Source: Hyparrhenia diplandra
Lineage: Eukaryota > Streptophyta > Magnoliopsida > Poales > Poaceae
Assembly (NCBI GenBank): GCA_015847255.1
Contig: JADLZK010001303.1
Coordinates: forward strand, 111,531 to 175,530
DNA: 64,000 nt
Reading direction: 5' to 3'
Position 1 is the first letter of the stretch, and each line of letters opens with the position of its first letter. Both the position numbers and the translations under genes were made by a program. This document shows positions 1-13,400 of the stretch, in pieces. The notes under the pieces are model-generated. The model was not told where the DNA came from. It did not search any database and worked only from the letters and a program-made list of their open reading frames with translations.

Positions 1-132
1 TCGGGGTCGGGGGCAGAAGAGAGATGAAGCAAGCAATCGGGAAGATGGATGGGAAAACTAATAAACAAATTTATTATCTGCTGGATGTACACGAGACGAG
101 AAATGCCGATGAGGATATGTACTGTACTGTAC

Positions 133-621
133 CTCCCAGACCACCATGGCGTCCTGATTGACACCCTTCCTGCCCTGCAAGGTGTAGAGCGAGGCGGCGG
201 CGGACGCGGATGCGCCGTTCCGCGCGATGCGGCCCGAGGGGAGCGTCCTCGGCGTGGCTGTCCTCGGGCGGGGCGGCGCGGATCGAGCGCACGGACCTCT
301 TGAACGGCGGGGGCGCCGGGGTGACAGTGGCCACGCTGACGTTGAAAGCCCCGAGGAGGCAATCGAGGAGCTCGATGCAGCAGCCGCCGGCGCCGGAGGC
401 CTCGGAGGCGGCCCGGCGTCAGCCAAGCGCGCGGCGACGGTGACCAGTAGCTTCTGATGCAGAGGACTGTTCTGCTGCGCCTGCCCCGCGCCGCGGCCCG
501 AGCGCCGCCTGCCACCAACGCTGCCGCCGGCCCCGGCCCGCTTTCCCGCCGCAACGGCCACCATCGATCGCCAGGAAGAAGAAGAAGAAGAAGAAGTCGC
601 GGCAGTGGCTCCGGATTGCAA
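133..621 (-). CDS. PP2C-type protein phosphatase, first exon only (partial gene)
   Basis: The minus-strand reading frame ends with a segment containing SLYTLQGRKGVNQDAMVVWE. This matches the start of the catalytic domain of plant clade-E-like PP2C Ser/Thr phosphatases, whose usual form is Q-G-R-K-G-x-N-Q-D-A-M. A splice donor (GAG|GTACAG) follows directly at 133/132, so the remaining catalytic exons lie left of the window. The family removes phosphate from Ser/Thr with two Mn/Mg ions. The metal-binding aspartates and the rest of the domain are not visible here. The roughly 150 residues before the domain are Ser-, Ala-, Arg- and Pro-rich low-complexity sequence, typical of GC-rich grass first exons and poorly conserved. 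The ATG at 621 is the first in this frame, but a different start or a frameshift inside the GC-rich part is possible. The phosphatase family call is good; the exact N-terminus is uncertain. Confidence 0.6.
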
Positions 622-1959
622 TCTGTCCCCCTCCCTCCCTGCCAGGTTTGGAGACGGACGGTGGTCAGGTCATGGCCGCGGCTTGCTTGGCTCGGATCTT
701 GGGGAAGGGGATGACGAGAGTAGGTGGACGTGGCCGCGACGAGGCAAGCGCAGGCAGGGCGTGAAGGGCGCGAGCGCGCGACGCGGTCGTGGCAGGGGCC
801 AACAAAGGGCCAGCCACGGAACCAAAGGTTGAGAGCCAACTGTTTATTGGCCACCAATATTATACTATTTTTAATTCTTTTTGCGCTGAATGTATCGGGA
901 CGACGCGAGAGCACACACAGTGCAACAAGACAAGCACACTACTGTTTATACCTCTCCTCTTGAGGAGGACCGGTTACCAGGCACTGCCACTGTGGATCTT
1001 CTCGATCGCCGTCCTAGCACGATGGGGGCAAGCGGAAGCAATTAGGATGCCTTGGATCGTAACAATTGAGGGAGATTCCATCAATTAGATTCGAATATGG
1101 ATTTGGAAGAGGAATGAATTGGTTAGAAAGTGATTCGAATCCGATGCTTTTGTTTGATTGTAGGTAAGGAATTTGTCTTCTCACAAATTCGGAGTGTGAC
1201 GCTTTGTCGCATGGTGTGGCCAGGCTGGATGGTGGTCGAACGCTGCCTAGGTTCGCAACCTGCCTGGCATGATGTATGTGGAAGTGGAGCTCTTTTTAGG
1301 AGACAGAAAGGATGACAAGTCTTTTTGTTTCAGGTCGGATATTTGGATTTTGTGGATTTAGATTTTGATTTGATTTTTCATCTACTGTTTTCGGGTTCGG
1401 GGCCTTGAAATCTATCGGCTTAGGTTTCAGGGCCTCGAATCTTTCGGGTTCGGTTTCAGGTTTGATTTTTCATGGATATCTAATGGTTACCTGAAATGTA
1501 TCATTTACACTTAAAACTCATATTTTATAATATATGCTAAGAACTTTTTTTACACTGTTTTCTCAACCCAGTCTAGGTTCTCAATGACCAAATATTCAGC
1601 ATGTATCACTCTTTTCCACTCCAAAGAAATGTCAGAACATTATAAAAAATGGCAGAACAAAAGTTCGTACTTCCTAAACAACACTCATTTCACAAAGAAA
1701 TGTCAGAAGATTGCTGTACTGCAAACAAAGGAGATTCTTATGTTTATACATACAACTTTTTTTTTTTTTTACGGGAAACTCAAGTTACGTGCGGCCATAT
1801 ATTCCCCAGCTCAGCATTACACCAGTCACATGGCATACAATGTTTTTGTTTTCATTGTTTTCCGTGGTCAGAGAACATAACCTAAAGCCCTAGATTTCGT
1901 TTTGTGAAAAGAATACGAATCAAATGATTTTCGGTCAGTGTTCCTGTTGTACAATAGAG
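622..1959. other. Intergenic region between PP2C 5' side and protease 3' end
   Basis: No gene is supported here. The first few hundred bases are presumably the PP2C promoter and leader (minus strand). About 1330-1480 has loosely repeated 'tcgggttcgg / tttcagg' wording. About 1614-1712 holds two imperfect copies of a short unit containing 'aaagaaatgtcagaa'. A T-run near 1757-1770 could be the tail of a small retroelement. The last part should hold the protease 3' UTR. Confidence 0.4.
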
Positions 1960-4900
1960 TTAGCGTATAAAATTGCTGCACACCATTGTTACCAACAATA
2001 GAACCAGGGACTTGTGCCAGAGGAATTTCCATCCAGAGGAGATGTCATGTGAATTGACAGTATATGTTGTGCCTGTCTTGTCGTCCTTAATTTTAATGCT
2101 GGACGAACCTGAAATTACAAGCAGATGACCAGAGAGTTGAGGATATAGGGGGCAACACACGACTAACATCTATAATTCAGAACAATGCAATGCTTGTAGC
2201 AACCAACCATGCCCCCAATGGCGGTTGACAGTTGAAAAGAATATAAGCTATTATATGCTGGGCTCGTGGCTCCCAATTTCAAGCAAAATATTTTGGATAA
2301 GTCAAGATTTCTGTAAAGAAAACAGCAAGCTACAACTGCAATCTATAACTGAATGAACTAACTTGTACATAAAAAATCTCTTTTCTCTATCTTAATTGAA
2401 GGGCAGAGCTCTAGCGGTTACAATTAAAAACGAAATGAAACAAGGATGGACAGATTTGAGCGTGCACTTACAGTTGTAGTCAGTCCACCCAATGACTTGA
2501 TTTTCTAAGTCATAGACAACCAACTTGTTTGAAAGTACAAGGTCTGAAAGAAAACAGGAGTGTCAAAAATACGGCATTGGAAACAAAAATGGGTTTGCAT
2601 GTGCACTGCAATCCTGACCTCCCAAAAGCACAATGTCCTTTCCATCTTTTGATTGTAATGCGCCATTTTGGAATCCCACACAGTATATTTCATTCTGTTC
2701 CAATGAACGAAAAACATGTATTATGCATTCGGAAATTGAACTTGCATGCTAATAGCACTGCTATTTCAAACCATTATTGTGCTTGATGAATCAAACATCA
2801 GAAATGAACTGATTAACAACCTACTGAAATAACTAATAGCTATGTCTATATCTTATCCTGCAGTGTGCGGTATAGAGGCTTTACTGCTTACTGTACAGAT
2901 TTTTCATGTCATGTATCCAGTATCCACAAAGGTTAAAAAAAGAAATTATTTCGAAAAAGAAAAGACCTTCGAGCTATAAACATATAATAAAGAGAATATA
3001 TACATATACAAAAAAGGTAGGCTATTTTCTCTTTATAAGCAAAATAACTGTATAATCCGAAAGGAGGATGAGAACTATCAGAAATTTTAAAAGAGACAAG
3101 GCATGTACATGTCATCCATTTTGGCAATATAAATGCTTGCTATTTTTCTTTAACTTGTCTACAGCGTGTATGAACTTTGACACGTAATGTTCGAAAGTAC
3201 ACATAAAGCCAGATGTGATGCAAATCAGTAGATGTACTTGGGGTTTGTCAGCAGTACCCAAGTTAAATAATTTTGAAGCAAAATTAAGTACTGATAGGTG
3301 AAGACTGGTTGATTGTGTAGTACCAGTGTTTGGGGAATTGCCACCATACCATTAGTGAAATTGCACTTTTGCTGACACTCCATCGAGTGTGTCTATGACA
3401 CTCGGGACCAGGTTGCCAACTATCATAGTGATAGTATCTACGCCATTTATGCAATATAGGTTTAGAGTTTTTTTGGCAAATTTTCCTTAGTTCAAATTGA
3501 CACCTTTATCCAAAAGAACGTCTCTGTTGAGTTCAGTAAAATTCAGACGAAAAGGAAAAACAGCTTGGAGTCTGATATGGAATGATTGAGAAATTTTTGG
3601 AAAGCCAAAATCCTAACAAAGAAACAACGTAACGGAAAAAGAGAGCATAAGATAGGTGCTTCATATATTCACATATACTAAATCAAAGTTATCAAGTCAT
3701 CCGGCTAATCAAAATTAGTCGGGCTTATCGGTGCCATGCAATCAGTTATGTACTACAATTAGTCGACCTGATCGGTGCCATCGCGATTCACGACTAGGGT
3801 CAATTAGACGAGTTGAAAACATTACTAAATTCATTGATTGTTTTCATATTGATTACCAATGGCCAACATGATATTACAAATTACAAAAGCATTTTTATAT
3901 CATGTAGTTTATGCAAAAGGGGTGAAAGGAAAAAAAAAAAAAAAAAAGACAATTGGTGAATTAAACGTTGCTCCAGTAGGAGAGAAATGTCATGTTACCC
4001 CATTTGGGAAAAAAGTATTCACGCGGATACACATGCAGTGCAAGATCATCCTCAAAATGGAAGGTGATGGTCGGGAATCCATCATCTACACTGCAAGAGA
4101 AATGAACACGTCGGTTAGAATCATGATCATAGTAAGAGAATATAATCTGTGGGCGGTGATTCATCTTTTTGCCAATTCAAATGAAACAGAGCAAGTATGA
4201 AGGGACCATGAAAGAAGTATGCGAGGGCATTATCGATATCAGGATTCAATAATAATATATTTCATCATGTATGAAGTGCAGCACATAAGGAATTGCGGGT
4301 AATTTACTGCAGCTATATTGTGTAAGGCATACCTTCCAGGATATTGGAAACACAAAAAATCTCCAAGGTTATGGAAGGCTATATCTTGATGCTTGTTAAA
4401 TACCTACAATTGGTTGAGAAATATAATATGTAAAGAAAGGAATATGGTCCTCTGTTATAAGGGACAACCTAGCGTAGGATCTTTGTCATACCGTGGCCAT
4501 TACTTCTTTGAAAACCAATTCTGGAAGGTATGTCAAGGTAGTACCACTATCGATTATGGTGCCCTTTCTCTCTCCTGATTCAAAAACATGAGCTGGGAGC
4601 TGCAATGTAGTGCCACCAACATCAATTGACTTAAGGTTCACATTGTAGTGTGGCCTGGAAAGTAAAATCACGACAGGCTATGAGTACAATATAAATGAAG
4701 TAAAGCGGCTAGCTGCAATGCATCACATATCAAGTAGAACTAAACCACAATGTGCCAACAAAATATGCGTTCATATAAAGTTTACAACTATGACATTGAT
4801 ATGAGGTTTTTACCAACTCAAAACTTACAAAAAACAGTAGTATGTTCAAGAAACCATGGACAAAAAGGAATGTGAAGTAGCACTAGCACAACAGCATTGG

Positions 4901-6873
4901 TGAAACATCTGTTATAGCATGTCACAAATGCCAGTGGGAGAACATTATTCCACTGAGCAGAAGTTTTAATGTGCAAATATTTTTTTTTCCTCGCACATGC
5001 AATTTTATCAAATCTTATTCCACACTTAATAAGTGTCCAGTTCTCATATTATCTTCTCCTTGTTAGTTCGATACTAAGCAAGTAAGCAACACGCCTAACA
5101 AATGGTTATTACTTATCAGAATTAGCTCAGCAGTTGGCTATCTTGTGAGGGCTCTCTGGTGAAATAGTAACACGCCAGTTGCTCACCATTTTTTTATCAA
5201 GCACGCAGGAAATTGCCCACCATTTCATAGAATAAGCACAGAAACAACAGGTCTTTAGGGTTGAGAGTGCGACAGTTTCATTTTTTTTGTTTGAGGTTCA
5301 TGTTCCAATCCTAGTGAACTGTCAATGTACTGATTAATCAAAGTTAACAGCTATGAACAATTAGCCAAAACATTATATGACCAGTGAAACTGAAATGTGG
5401 TAATGCAACCAAAAAGATAATTAATACGACAAGGTACATACATGTCAGCTACCAACGGTGTTGTTTTTACTTTTGGCTGGACCACATTTCCAACAGCAAA
5501 AATTCCTCCACCTTTTATGGTATCCAAGCAATGAGCAAATATCTTCTTCACTTTACCAGCAGCAGCTAGCTGTGATAACATTGACGTATTTGCCTGACCA
5601 AAACCAAGAATTCCATCAAGGGCTTGGTTGGAGTTTCCCAAATCCCCACCTTGCTGAGCACCACACCTACAAAGTAAAGAAGAATCATGTATCCCACTTA
5701 ACACTTCAGCATAACAGATGCTAACTGGTTGATGCTTGTTTCCCACTCAGTTCTTCTATTGCAATATGATAAAGAGCATGGGATGCATAGTAAACCCCAC
5801 AGCAGGGTTATGCTTTCCCTGATACCTATCTTTTCAATTTAGTAATAGCACAGGGACATAGCCTGGATAAAGGGCCAATAATACAACTTCGTTATCTCAT
5901 ACTGAGATTTAAAAAAATCAAGCTCATCCTAATAGAAGAACATCAACTATCTTTTCGGCGATGCCGCGATGGTCAAGGGTCATGCTAACATTTTCAAGCA
6001 GCAAAATAGCACATCATGAATGCTATCCAACAAAAAACAGATTGCAAGACTCACCCGAACGTGATGTTGGCATTGCTAGGCTGTGTCTGTCCATCCCCAG
6101 TCACCTGATCAAACTGCAGCACATCGTTGATGAAGAACCCAGTGGTTGAGCTACCATCCCCGTACATGACACTGTATTCGCAGGGCACATTGGCAGTGCA
6201 CCCCGGCAGCTTTCCTCCATAGGTGGCCGCGCAGAACCCCTGATCACAGGACACCGTGCTCCCGCTCGAGGACGCCTTGGGGTCATAGAACGTCAAGTCC
6301 AACTGCACAAAGATTTCACATCAAAATGAAGACAACTGAACTTCAGACGACAGAAACAAAGAACTATAAAGTGGGAAACGGTACCCCGAGTCCGCTCTTG
6401 CGGGGGCATTTTTCGCAGGAGATGCAGTTAACCCAGAGGATGTCGCTGCCGGTGTCGACCTGCACGTAGTAGCGCTTGGGCGGCGTCCCGAGCTTGATCT
6501 CCGTGAAGTAGAGCCTGCGTGCCCGGACCAGCCCAATAATTCCCACAGCCAAATCAAGCACCCCACATTGGAAATTAAATCCCAAAATAAAGAAGCTTAG
6601 CGAAGGCCGGCACGTACCCGGTGTCAGTGGGCAGACCGAGGCCGCCGAGCGGGAGGTCGGCAGCCGCGAGGAGCCGGCCGTGGCGGCGACCGTCGTGGGC
6701 ACGAAGGGAGCTGATGTTGGCGCCGGCGTCCCTCCAACTCCGACTCCGGCGATGAACTTGCGGCGCACCTGGTAGACGCCGGCAGCCGCGGCGCCGGTGG
6801 CGGAGCCAGCCGCCAGCAGCAGCACCACGGCTAGGAGGAGCAGGACGGCAAGCCGAGGCGGAAGCGAGGCCAT
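1960..6873 (-). CDS. A1-family aspartic protease, secreted and possibly GPI-anchored (aspartic proteinase-like protein 2 type), 10 exons
   Basis: Ten exons read on the minus strand: 6618-6873, 6385-6514, 6055-6302, 5442-5666, 4492-4654, 4333-4403, 3999-4090, 2619-2694, 2472-2543 and 1960-2108. All have GT-AG borders and compatible phases apart from the lesions below. The product (about 494 codons) starts with a Leu/Ala-rich signal peptide. Exon 2 carries the first catalytic motif (DTGSD, after YYVQV) and exon 5 the second (DSGTT, after GTII). Exon 3 has the flap region (EYSVMYGDGSSTTGFF). The C-terminus is hydrophobic (SLVLLLVTMVCSNFI), compatible with a GPI-anchor signal. The family hydrolyses peptides at acidic pH in the secretory pathway or cell wall; the substrate is unknown. 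Two single-base lesions break the frame: one in exon 1 near 6730-6745, between the propeptide start and the stretch SLRAHDGRRHGR, and one in exon 7, where the A-run at 4009-4014 is one base too long. These may be assembly errors. Confidence 0.88.
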
Positions 6874-7499
6874 GGATTCTTCGCGCTACCAGACGGCAAT
6901 TCGAAACCGCCCTGCTCGCAGCAGCAACAATAAACGCGGGGGCGGTAGTCGAGCCTCGGGCGGCGGGAGGCCGGCACGGCAGGATAACTGATATTCGTGT
7001 CCTCCCCGCTGGGCGCTGGCCGCTGCTCCTCTCCTCCTGCTCGGCGCGGCGAGCCTCGGAGGCGTTTGAGTGAGGACTGAGGACAAGCAAGGCACCGGAA
7101 AAACGGGGAGGAAAGCTGGTCGGCGGACAGCTAGTGGGGAGTGGGGACAGCCGATCGTGGTCGGGCTGTTTCCTTTCGGGTTGGGCCGTGTAGAACCTTT
7201 TCAGCCCGAGGCCTTGAGGCCTGAGCCTGCCCGTGGCCCAACCCAACGGCCCACGGCATGACCCGATGGCCCTAGCCCTAGGGAGCTGGTGGCTGCCGCC
7301 GCTGCCGTCCGTCCCAAGGCATCCGTCACCTCCTCCTCCCTCAAAACCCTACGCCGCCTGCAAGCAAAACTCCGCTGCTCCTCGCTTAAACCCGGCGAGG
7401 CCCCGGAGGACCCGGATGCTGTTCCGCTTCCGCCACCCGGCCCCCTCGTAGCCACCGCCTCCGTTAGCGCCGCCTCCCCACCCCACCTCGCCGGCGGCC
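6874..7499. promoter_or_regulatory. Divergent promoter between the aspartic protease and UTP20
   Basis: This 626-bp GC-rich spacer separates two start codons pointing away from each other, so both promoters must lie in it or in the leaders. Toward UTP20 it has three site II motifs (TGGGCC at 7182-7187, and its complement GGCCCA at 7235-7240 and 7248-7253), then a telo-box core (AAACCCTA, 7344-7351) close to the ATG. Site II plus telo-box is the known architecture of plant ribosomal-protein and ribosome-biogenesis promoters, bound by TCP and Pur-alpha/TRB-type factors. No clear TATA box was seen in either direction. Confidence 0.6.
7344..7351 (+). promoter_or_regulatory. Telo-box (AAACCCTA) in the UTP20 leader/promoter
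   Basis: Exact match to the plant telo-box core, about 150 bp upstream of the UTP20 ATG and downstream of three site II motifs. Its function is inferred from other ribosome-biogenesis genes. Confidence 0.5.
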
Positions 7500-10400
7500 A
7501 TGGCGACCCCGTCTTACGCGGCGGTGAAGTGCCTCAACACGTCCACGTCCAGCCGCAAGCGCTTCTCGGTACGCCTCTTCTCCGGATGCTGTTTCGCTGA
7601 CAACCGAATCCAGTTCGCGGAAGAGTGTTTTATTTTTTTTGGGGGATGCTAATGGGTTCTGTGTTTCATTCCGCAGTTCAAGAGCTTCTCGCAGCGGGTG
7701 GAGGACATCGACATCGATGTGTACCGCAGCCTCCACACCCTCAAGGCGGAGCCGTCCAGCGGATCGTCCTTCTTCCTCGACGCAATTGTGGAGTGGAGGG
7801 TATGCGACCTTTTTCTTTTCTTAGCTCTGTTTATTTCAATCTTTGCTATCCTTAATTAAATCCACTTTGGAAGTAACAGGGGGGCTTAATTTGGTGCTTA
7901 GAGCATCAGATAGAGTTCAATTGCTTTAATCATTGTTTGCTGTGCTGTCCTGTGTGTTATATTGTGTAATCTAGTTACAATTACATCCAAGAAAATAGAA
8001 ACAACATCTTCTAAAATTCCACTCAGCATGAAATGGACCTTAGTTCCATCTGATTTGCTTATTTTTCTGATTGAAGAATTTACAGAGTTCAAGGTGGTTC
8101 ATAAACTGCACAAGTACAAACTTTTGTTCACATACTGCACAAGTACAAACTTTTGCTTTAGTAACTCTAATCTAGTAGAAGCATAGAAAACCTATTACTT
8201 TGAACTGCTTCTGCTGCCAGCCCCTCCCAAACAATTGATTTACTTAACCTTTTTCTACCCCAGCATTCTCGGTTGCCATGCTTAGATGCATCATGCCTCA
8301 ATCACCTTTCTGGACAATGCCTGCGCCATGGTTGGCTAGTTTTTGCCTGCCCCGTATCTTGGTCCAATACTATGCATGGCTTGAGTGAGTGCAACACTCT
8401 TATCTCGAATTCCACCATTGGATTGCTCCCACCACCGTACTCACTTCGCATCACCTGCTACTGACAAAATCGCACCACCTATGTGTTCACTTTATATTTG
8501 CACTTGGCGTCTGAGTGTGTTACAGTTCGGTCAACTTCTGTGGGCACCATCATTTTTAATGCATGGCACAGAGGTGTCAATATGGAAAAGGGCAATGGAC
8601 TCAATTATATTGTTAATTGCTAGCCAATAGATTAGTCTCCCTAGCTGTCATCAATGTACTCCCTCCGTCAAAGAGTGCACATCCCACTTTTCAAAGGGTC
8701 AACATATCTCAAGTCTGATTAAATATATGCAAAAAGTACTAACATTTATGATATCGAATAAGCATTTTGCATTAATCATGTAATTTGTATTTCATAAGAA
8801 ACCTATTTGGAGATACAAACGTTGATAATATTTTCTTTAAATCTAGTCAAAATTGAAATTAATTGACTCCTTGGGAAGCGAGTTGTGCATTCTTAGAGGG
8901 ACATAAGGAGTATGAAGTTGCAGTAGGTTCCTTTCCATGGTCCTTTTAATTGCTATAAAGACTTACATAAATAGCCAACCCCCACTCCAGAGTCGATGCT
9001 AATATGATCATAAATGGATCATAAATGGTGCGATTTGAGGCTTTACATTGGTCCAAGGGTGTGATGGCGCTGAAGGTCCGACACATGCACCAGTGCAACT
9101 CTCTCGGTCTTGTGATGGGAGTTAAGAGCATGATATAAGATGAGCAGTTTGAGCAGATGCATGAAGTGGGCTGCGTGGGGACATATCTGGGAGGAGTTTT
9201 GAGTTAAATTGTTGCTAGTTTTCTGGCGTCAAAAGATGCACTAGCAGGTCTCTCTTGGGATAGTGATGGAAGTTAGGGTTTGAAGTAGACCAAGCGCAAT
9301 GGCAGAGCCATGGCTTGTGCCCAGCACATCTAGGAGTTTTTTTTTTTTTTATTATATCTAGGCCATGTGGGAACTTGGTCCTTTTCTATTGCAAATAGAT
9401 TAGCTATAATTATAGGCATTTAAGACTTGTTTCTTTTGTTCCTTTTCTTATGTGAATCCAGGAGCTCAATACTGCAGAGGATTTCATCTCATTTTATGAG
9501 GAGATGATACCATTGGTACAGACACTGCCTCAAATTGTCTTGCACCGTGAAAAGCTCTTTTCCGCACTTCTAGAAAGGGTAAACATGAGTGCAAGATTGT
9601 CCCTGGAGCCAGTACTCATGTAAGTGTATCACAGATTCATGCACTTAGTTGAAGTACAGTACTAAATGTGTTATATGCTGTCATTGCCTTTCCTTATTTG
9701 TCTGTCCTACATATGCGAATGATGCATGATAACTCATGTTTGGGGTTTGTGTAACAATTTTGAAAAACTATCTGTGGAATATACTCCCTCCATTATCTTT
9801 TATAGGGCGTACAGAGGAGTTTTACAAATACCAAGGAAGCCTAGTGGAGATAGCTGGTTGTGTAAATAAACGCCGAACTTAGTGCTCACCTCGGCCATGT
9901 TGTCACCGTTGATTAGCTAGTTCCATTTTGCATGTTTGCATGCATTAATCACGCCCAATAATTGCTCAGCCATTGGGTGCATGCCGGCTTTGGTTAGAGG
10001 GCTCAGCTAGTAATTGCTCTATGCCTAGTCCTCACGCCTAATAAAAAAATCAAATCTACAAATTCTACGTACGCCCTACAAAAAATGATAGAGGGAGTAA
10101 TAGAATAAGAATAAAAATTGGAAATGAAGTCAAGTTTGTCATTCTTCATATCTGATCATCTGACAAAACTTACTGTGCAGGAGATTGTTCTGTTGGGCTG
10201 TAAATGGAACCTGCCTATGTCTCTACTAGTTTACTTAGTAGTAGATGTTTTGTTGTTATATGTTTCTTGGAACGGCTACTGGATCAGCATACAACCTTTA
10301 AGCAACCTTAATACTAGGCGATCCCATATTTTATTGCTCTTGGCAATTGTTTTTTGTGTAAGGAGGCAAGGGAGTTGAAAGCCTCAGTTTATTGTCTGAC

Positions 10401-13400
10401 TCTTGGTTGCACACATGCCCTATTTTCTGTGTTGTTCTATTTTAACTACTCCGCTCTATTTTGCCTACTGCAATCCTTTGTTTTGAATTAAATGTACTTC
10501 TACCGAGTAATGGGCTCCAGTATGTTGTAGCATCAGTAGTTTCACTAGGTCACTAGTGGAATCCTACTTTATGTTTAATATATTCATTTGCTCTTTTTTG
10601 GTTTGTGATGATTTAACTACTACTGGATGTCTAACTGATTTCTTTTTGATATGCAGGTTGATTGCAGCTCTCTCCAGGGATATTTTAGAAGATTTTTGCC
10701 GTGAGTTTCGGAGCTCCAATTCAATAATTTACTCAGCATGGTTGTTAGTCTGTAGCATTATAGTGTTGTGTAGGCCCTGGTCCTTACGGTTTGCTTGTTT
10801 TGTTTTTTGTTATCTCAAAGATGATTACCTTGATCTTTTTTTCCTCAGTGACCTAAATTAAAGCAACCTAAAAGGATTATAATCTCTATTGTTCTGCTGC
10901 AAGAGTTGACTGAGACTTTATTTTCATATACAGAATGAGAGGTTTCAGAGGCCCTTATCCTCGTTAGTTACGCTTTTTGACCTTCTTTTCTATTTTTATT
11001 GGTTACAGCCTTTTAGGAAGATATGCTAGTGCCATTTTAGCTCTCCTTAACGATGGAGGTGATCGTGACCCTGAAATCCTGGAGCAGGTTGGTCTGTTTA
11101 TTGAGATTCCTAAGTGTTTGCTTATTGTGATTCATAAGTCTTGCTTGCAGTTAAGTAGCAGAAGTCATATGTTCTGTTGTATTTCAGGTCTTCACATCCT
11201 GGTCGTGATATATAATGATGTACTTGCAAAAGTATCTAGTGAAAGATACTGTCCAAATTCTTAGGTGAGTTTGCACTTGCAAAAAATAAGGCCTATGTAT
11301 GCTATTGGCTGAAACCTTGTTTAATGGCCTTTCCCCATGATTAGATAAACCAGTTGCATTTGTTGTTACCCTATATAGAATCAGTTGCATTTGTTGATAA
11401 TTTGATATCCAAATAGCTATGTAACTGACTGCCAAGTCTTTATCATTTTGAAGGATCACAGCAGTGTTGAGATATTTCCCAAAGGACTATGTTAGAGAAT
11501 TTATGGCAGAATCTGTATCATTTTTGCTGAGGAATGCACCTAATAATCAGCTAACATAAGGTATTTTTCTTTTCTCACTTATGTTCTTTTACTGGATATA
11601 TATCTTGTTTTCCTCAACTTTTTGGTCTTGGTTTCAATAATTCTATGGAGCCACTAGCTTTTCATATTAAGTCCAAAATTAACCTTTTGTGATATCTGGC
11701 TGTGGGCTCAACTTAAACATTATCTCTGTTGTGAATTGCTCAAAGATGACATAGTTTTTGTGGAAGTATTCATTCTAGCCAATCCTGAAACTGAGGTCTC
11801 AGAGGACCAACTGAAAGTTGTGGGAGTGAAATAATAGATAAAGATGGAGACGTAAAGGGCATGTCCATTTATTTTTCGTTTCAATTCTACTAAATTGGTT
11901 CCTTTCTGTGTGTGTGCTTTTCTGTCTGGCCTGTTTTCTATTCTCGATTGGAAGATGAGTTTGAAAAAGGCGTATTTCCCGCTACATTTAAGTGCTTTTG
12001 ATCCCTGTTCCGCTAGGGCGGCGCCCTAGGCTGCGCTAGGCGCTTAAGCTCTCGGCGTAGGGTCCCCGCCTCGCCTAGGGGTGGGCGGAACCCTATGCGG
12101 GCTGGGTCACTGGTGAGGGAGGAGCAGGCGGCGGCAGGCGGGGGCGAGAGGAGATGGCGGCGATGGCGGGCGGCGCGGCGCGAGCAGGGGCGAGCAGTGG
12201 CGGTGGGGGAAGAGGAGCTCCAGTGGTACGGTAGAAGAAGCGGCGTCGGGAGGGATGGAGGAGACCACCAGATAAGGTACTGGAGTTTGGGGTGGGGAGA
12301 TGGGCTTGGCTGGGCTGGTTGCCTCTTGGGCCTTTCTATTTCTCTGCCTCTTGGGCCTTTCTATCTCCCTAAATCAGCTTTCTATCTATCTGAGCCCACT
12401 ATTCAGCTGTTTATTTTTTTCTTTTAGAAGATAATATATGTATATTAGTATATATACAAAACGCTTAGAGAAACGCCTAGCAACGCCTAAAGCGCTTAAT
12501 CCCGATTAGGCTCTAGGCTGAGGGTCAGCGCCTAAAATCCGCCTAGCGCCTAGCGAAACAGGGCTTTTGATGATTTGCTCAGTTATGTCAGGCCCTAGGA
12601 CACGCATACATTCAAGTAGTAATGGAGTTTTAACTTCGCAGATTGGTGTTTTCCTTTTTTTCCCACTGGCTTCCTATCTTTCGCAACTAAGCGATGTTTT
12701 CTGTTTGCTGAGGCAGAAACCTCTTAGCTTCATCACTATCTTGTTCCAAATTGCAAAGTTATTTTGGCTTTTCTAGCTACATAGCTTTTGCTACGCATAT
12801 ACATTATGCCTAGTTGCATACTAGAAGCTATGTATCTAGAAAAAAGCTGGAACAGCTTTACAATTTGGAACAGAGGGAGTACTGGTACTAAAGAGTTTAG
12901 GCTGAGCTACCAACATGGTAGTGGGCAGCTAGGCTGTCATGCTTGATTAAATGAGGTTGCTAATTTATTTTAACTTGCATTTTTCTTGATTGGTCCTTAG
13001 GTCTACTGAAAGTTCTGTTTGAGGCTGCTAAACAACCGTCACCTACACGGATAGATGGGGTGGTCTCTTTGCTGTGGCATGTCATGAAAGGAACTTCCAC
13101 AAAGCTACACTCAAAAGCTGGGCAGGTCTTGAAGTTCTTGTTGAGCAAGTCAGTTCTTTCCACTCTCCATGATAAATTCCCTGATGGTCAGATAACTTTC
13201 TGCGAATGACACTTACTATTTGTGTTTTTTTTTTTCCATTGCCATTATGTTCCATAATTTCTAGCTATTGCTTGTTTTCATTGGGCCACCTCATTATCAG
13301 TTATGGTTTAGCTAGATTGATCAGTGCCTCATTATGATAATTCATAAATGAGTTTTTAGCCTCCATGTTTTTATCTGTTCCATGATGGTCAGATGACTTT

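Noticed and set aside
3690..3830. Repeated phrase (attagtcg ... tcggtgccat) in protease intron 7
   Set aside because: Two short imperfect copies only; no terminal repeats or target duplication, so not called as an element.
6575..7246. 223-codon open frame on the minus strand upstream of and across protease exon 1
   Set aside because: Its only conserved part is the second half of protease exon 1 (before the donor at 6618); the rest is GC-rich leader and promoter read in a chance frame.
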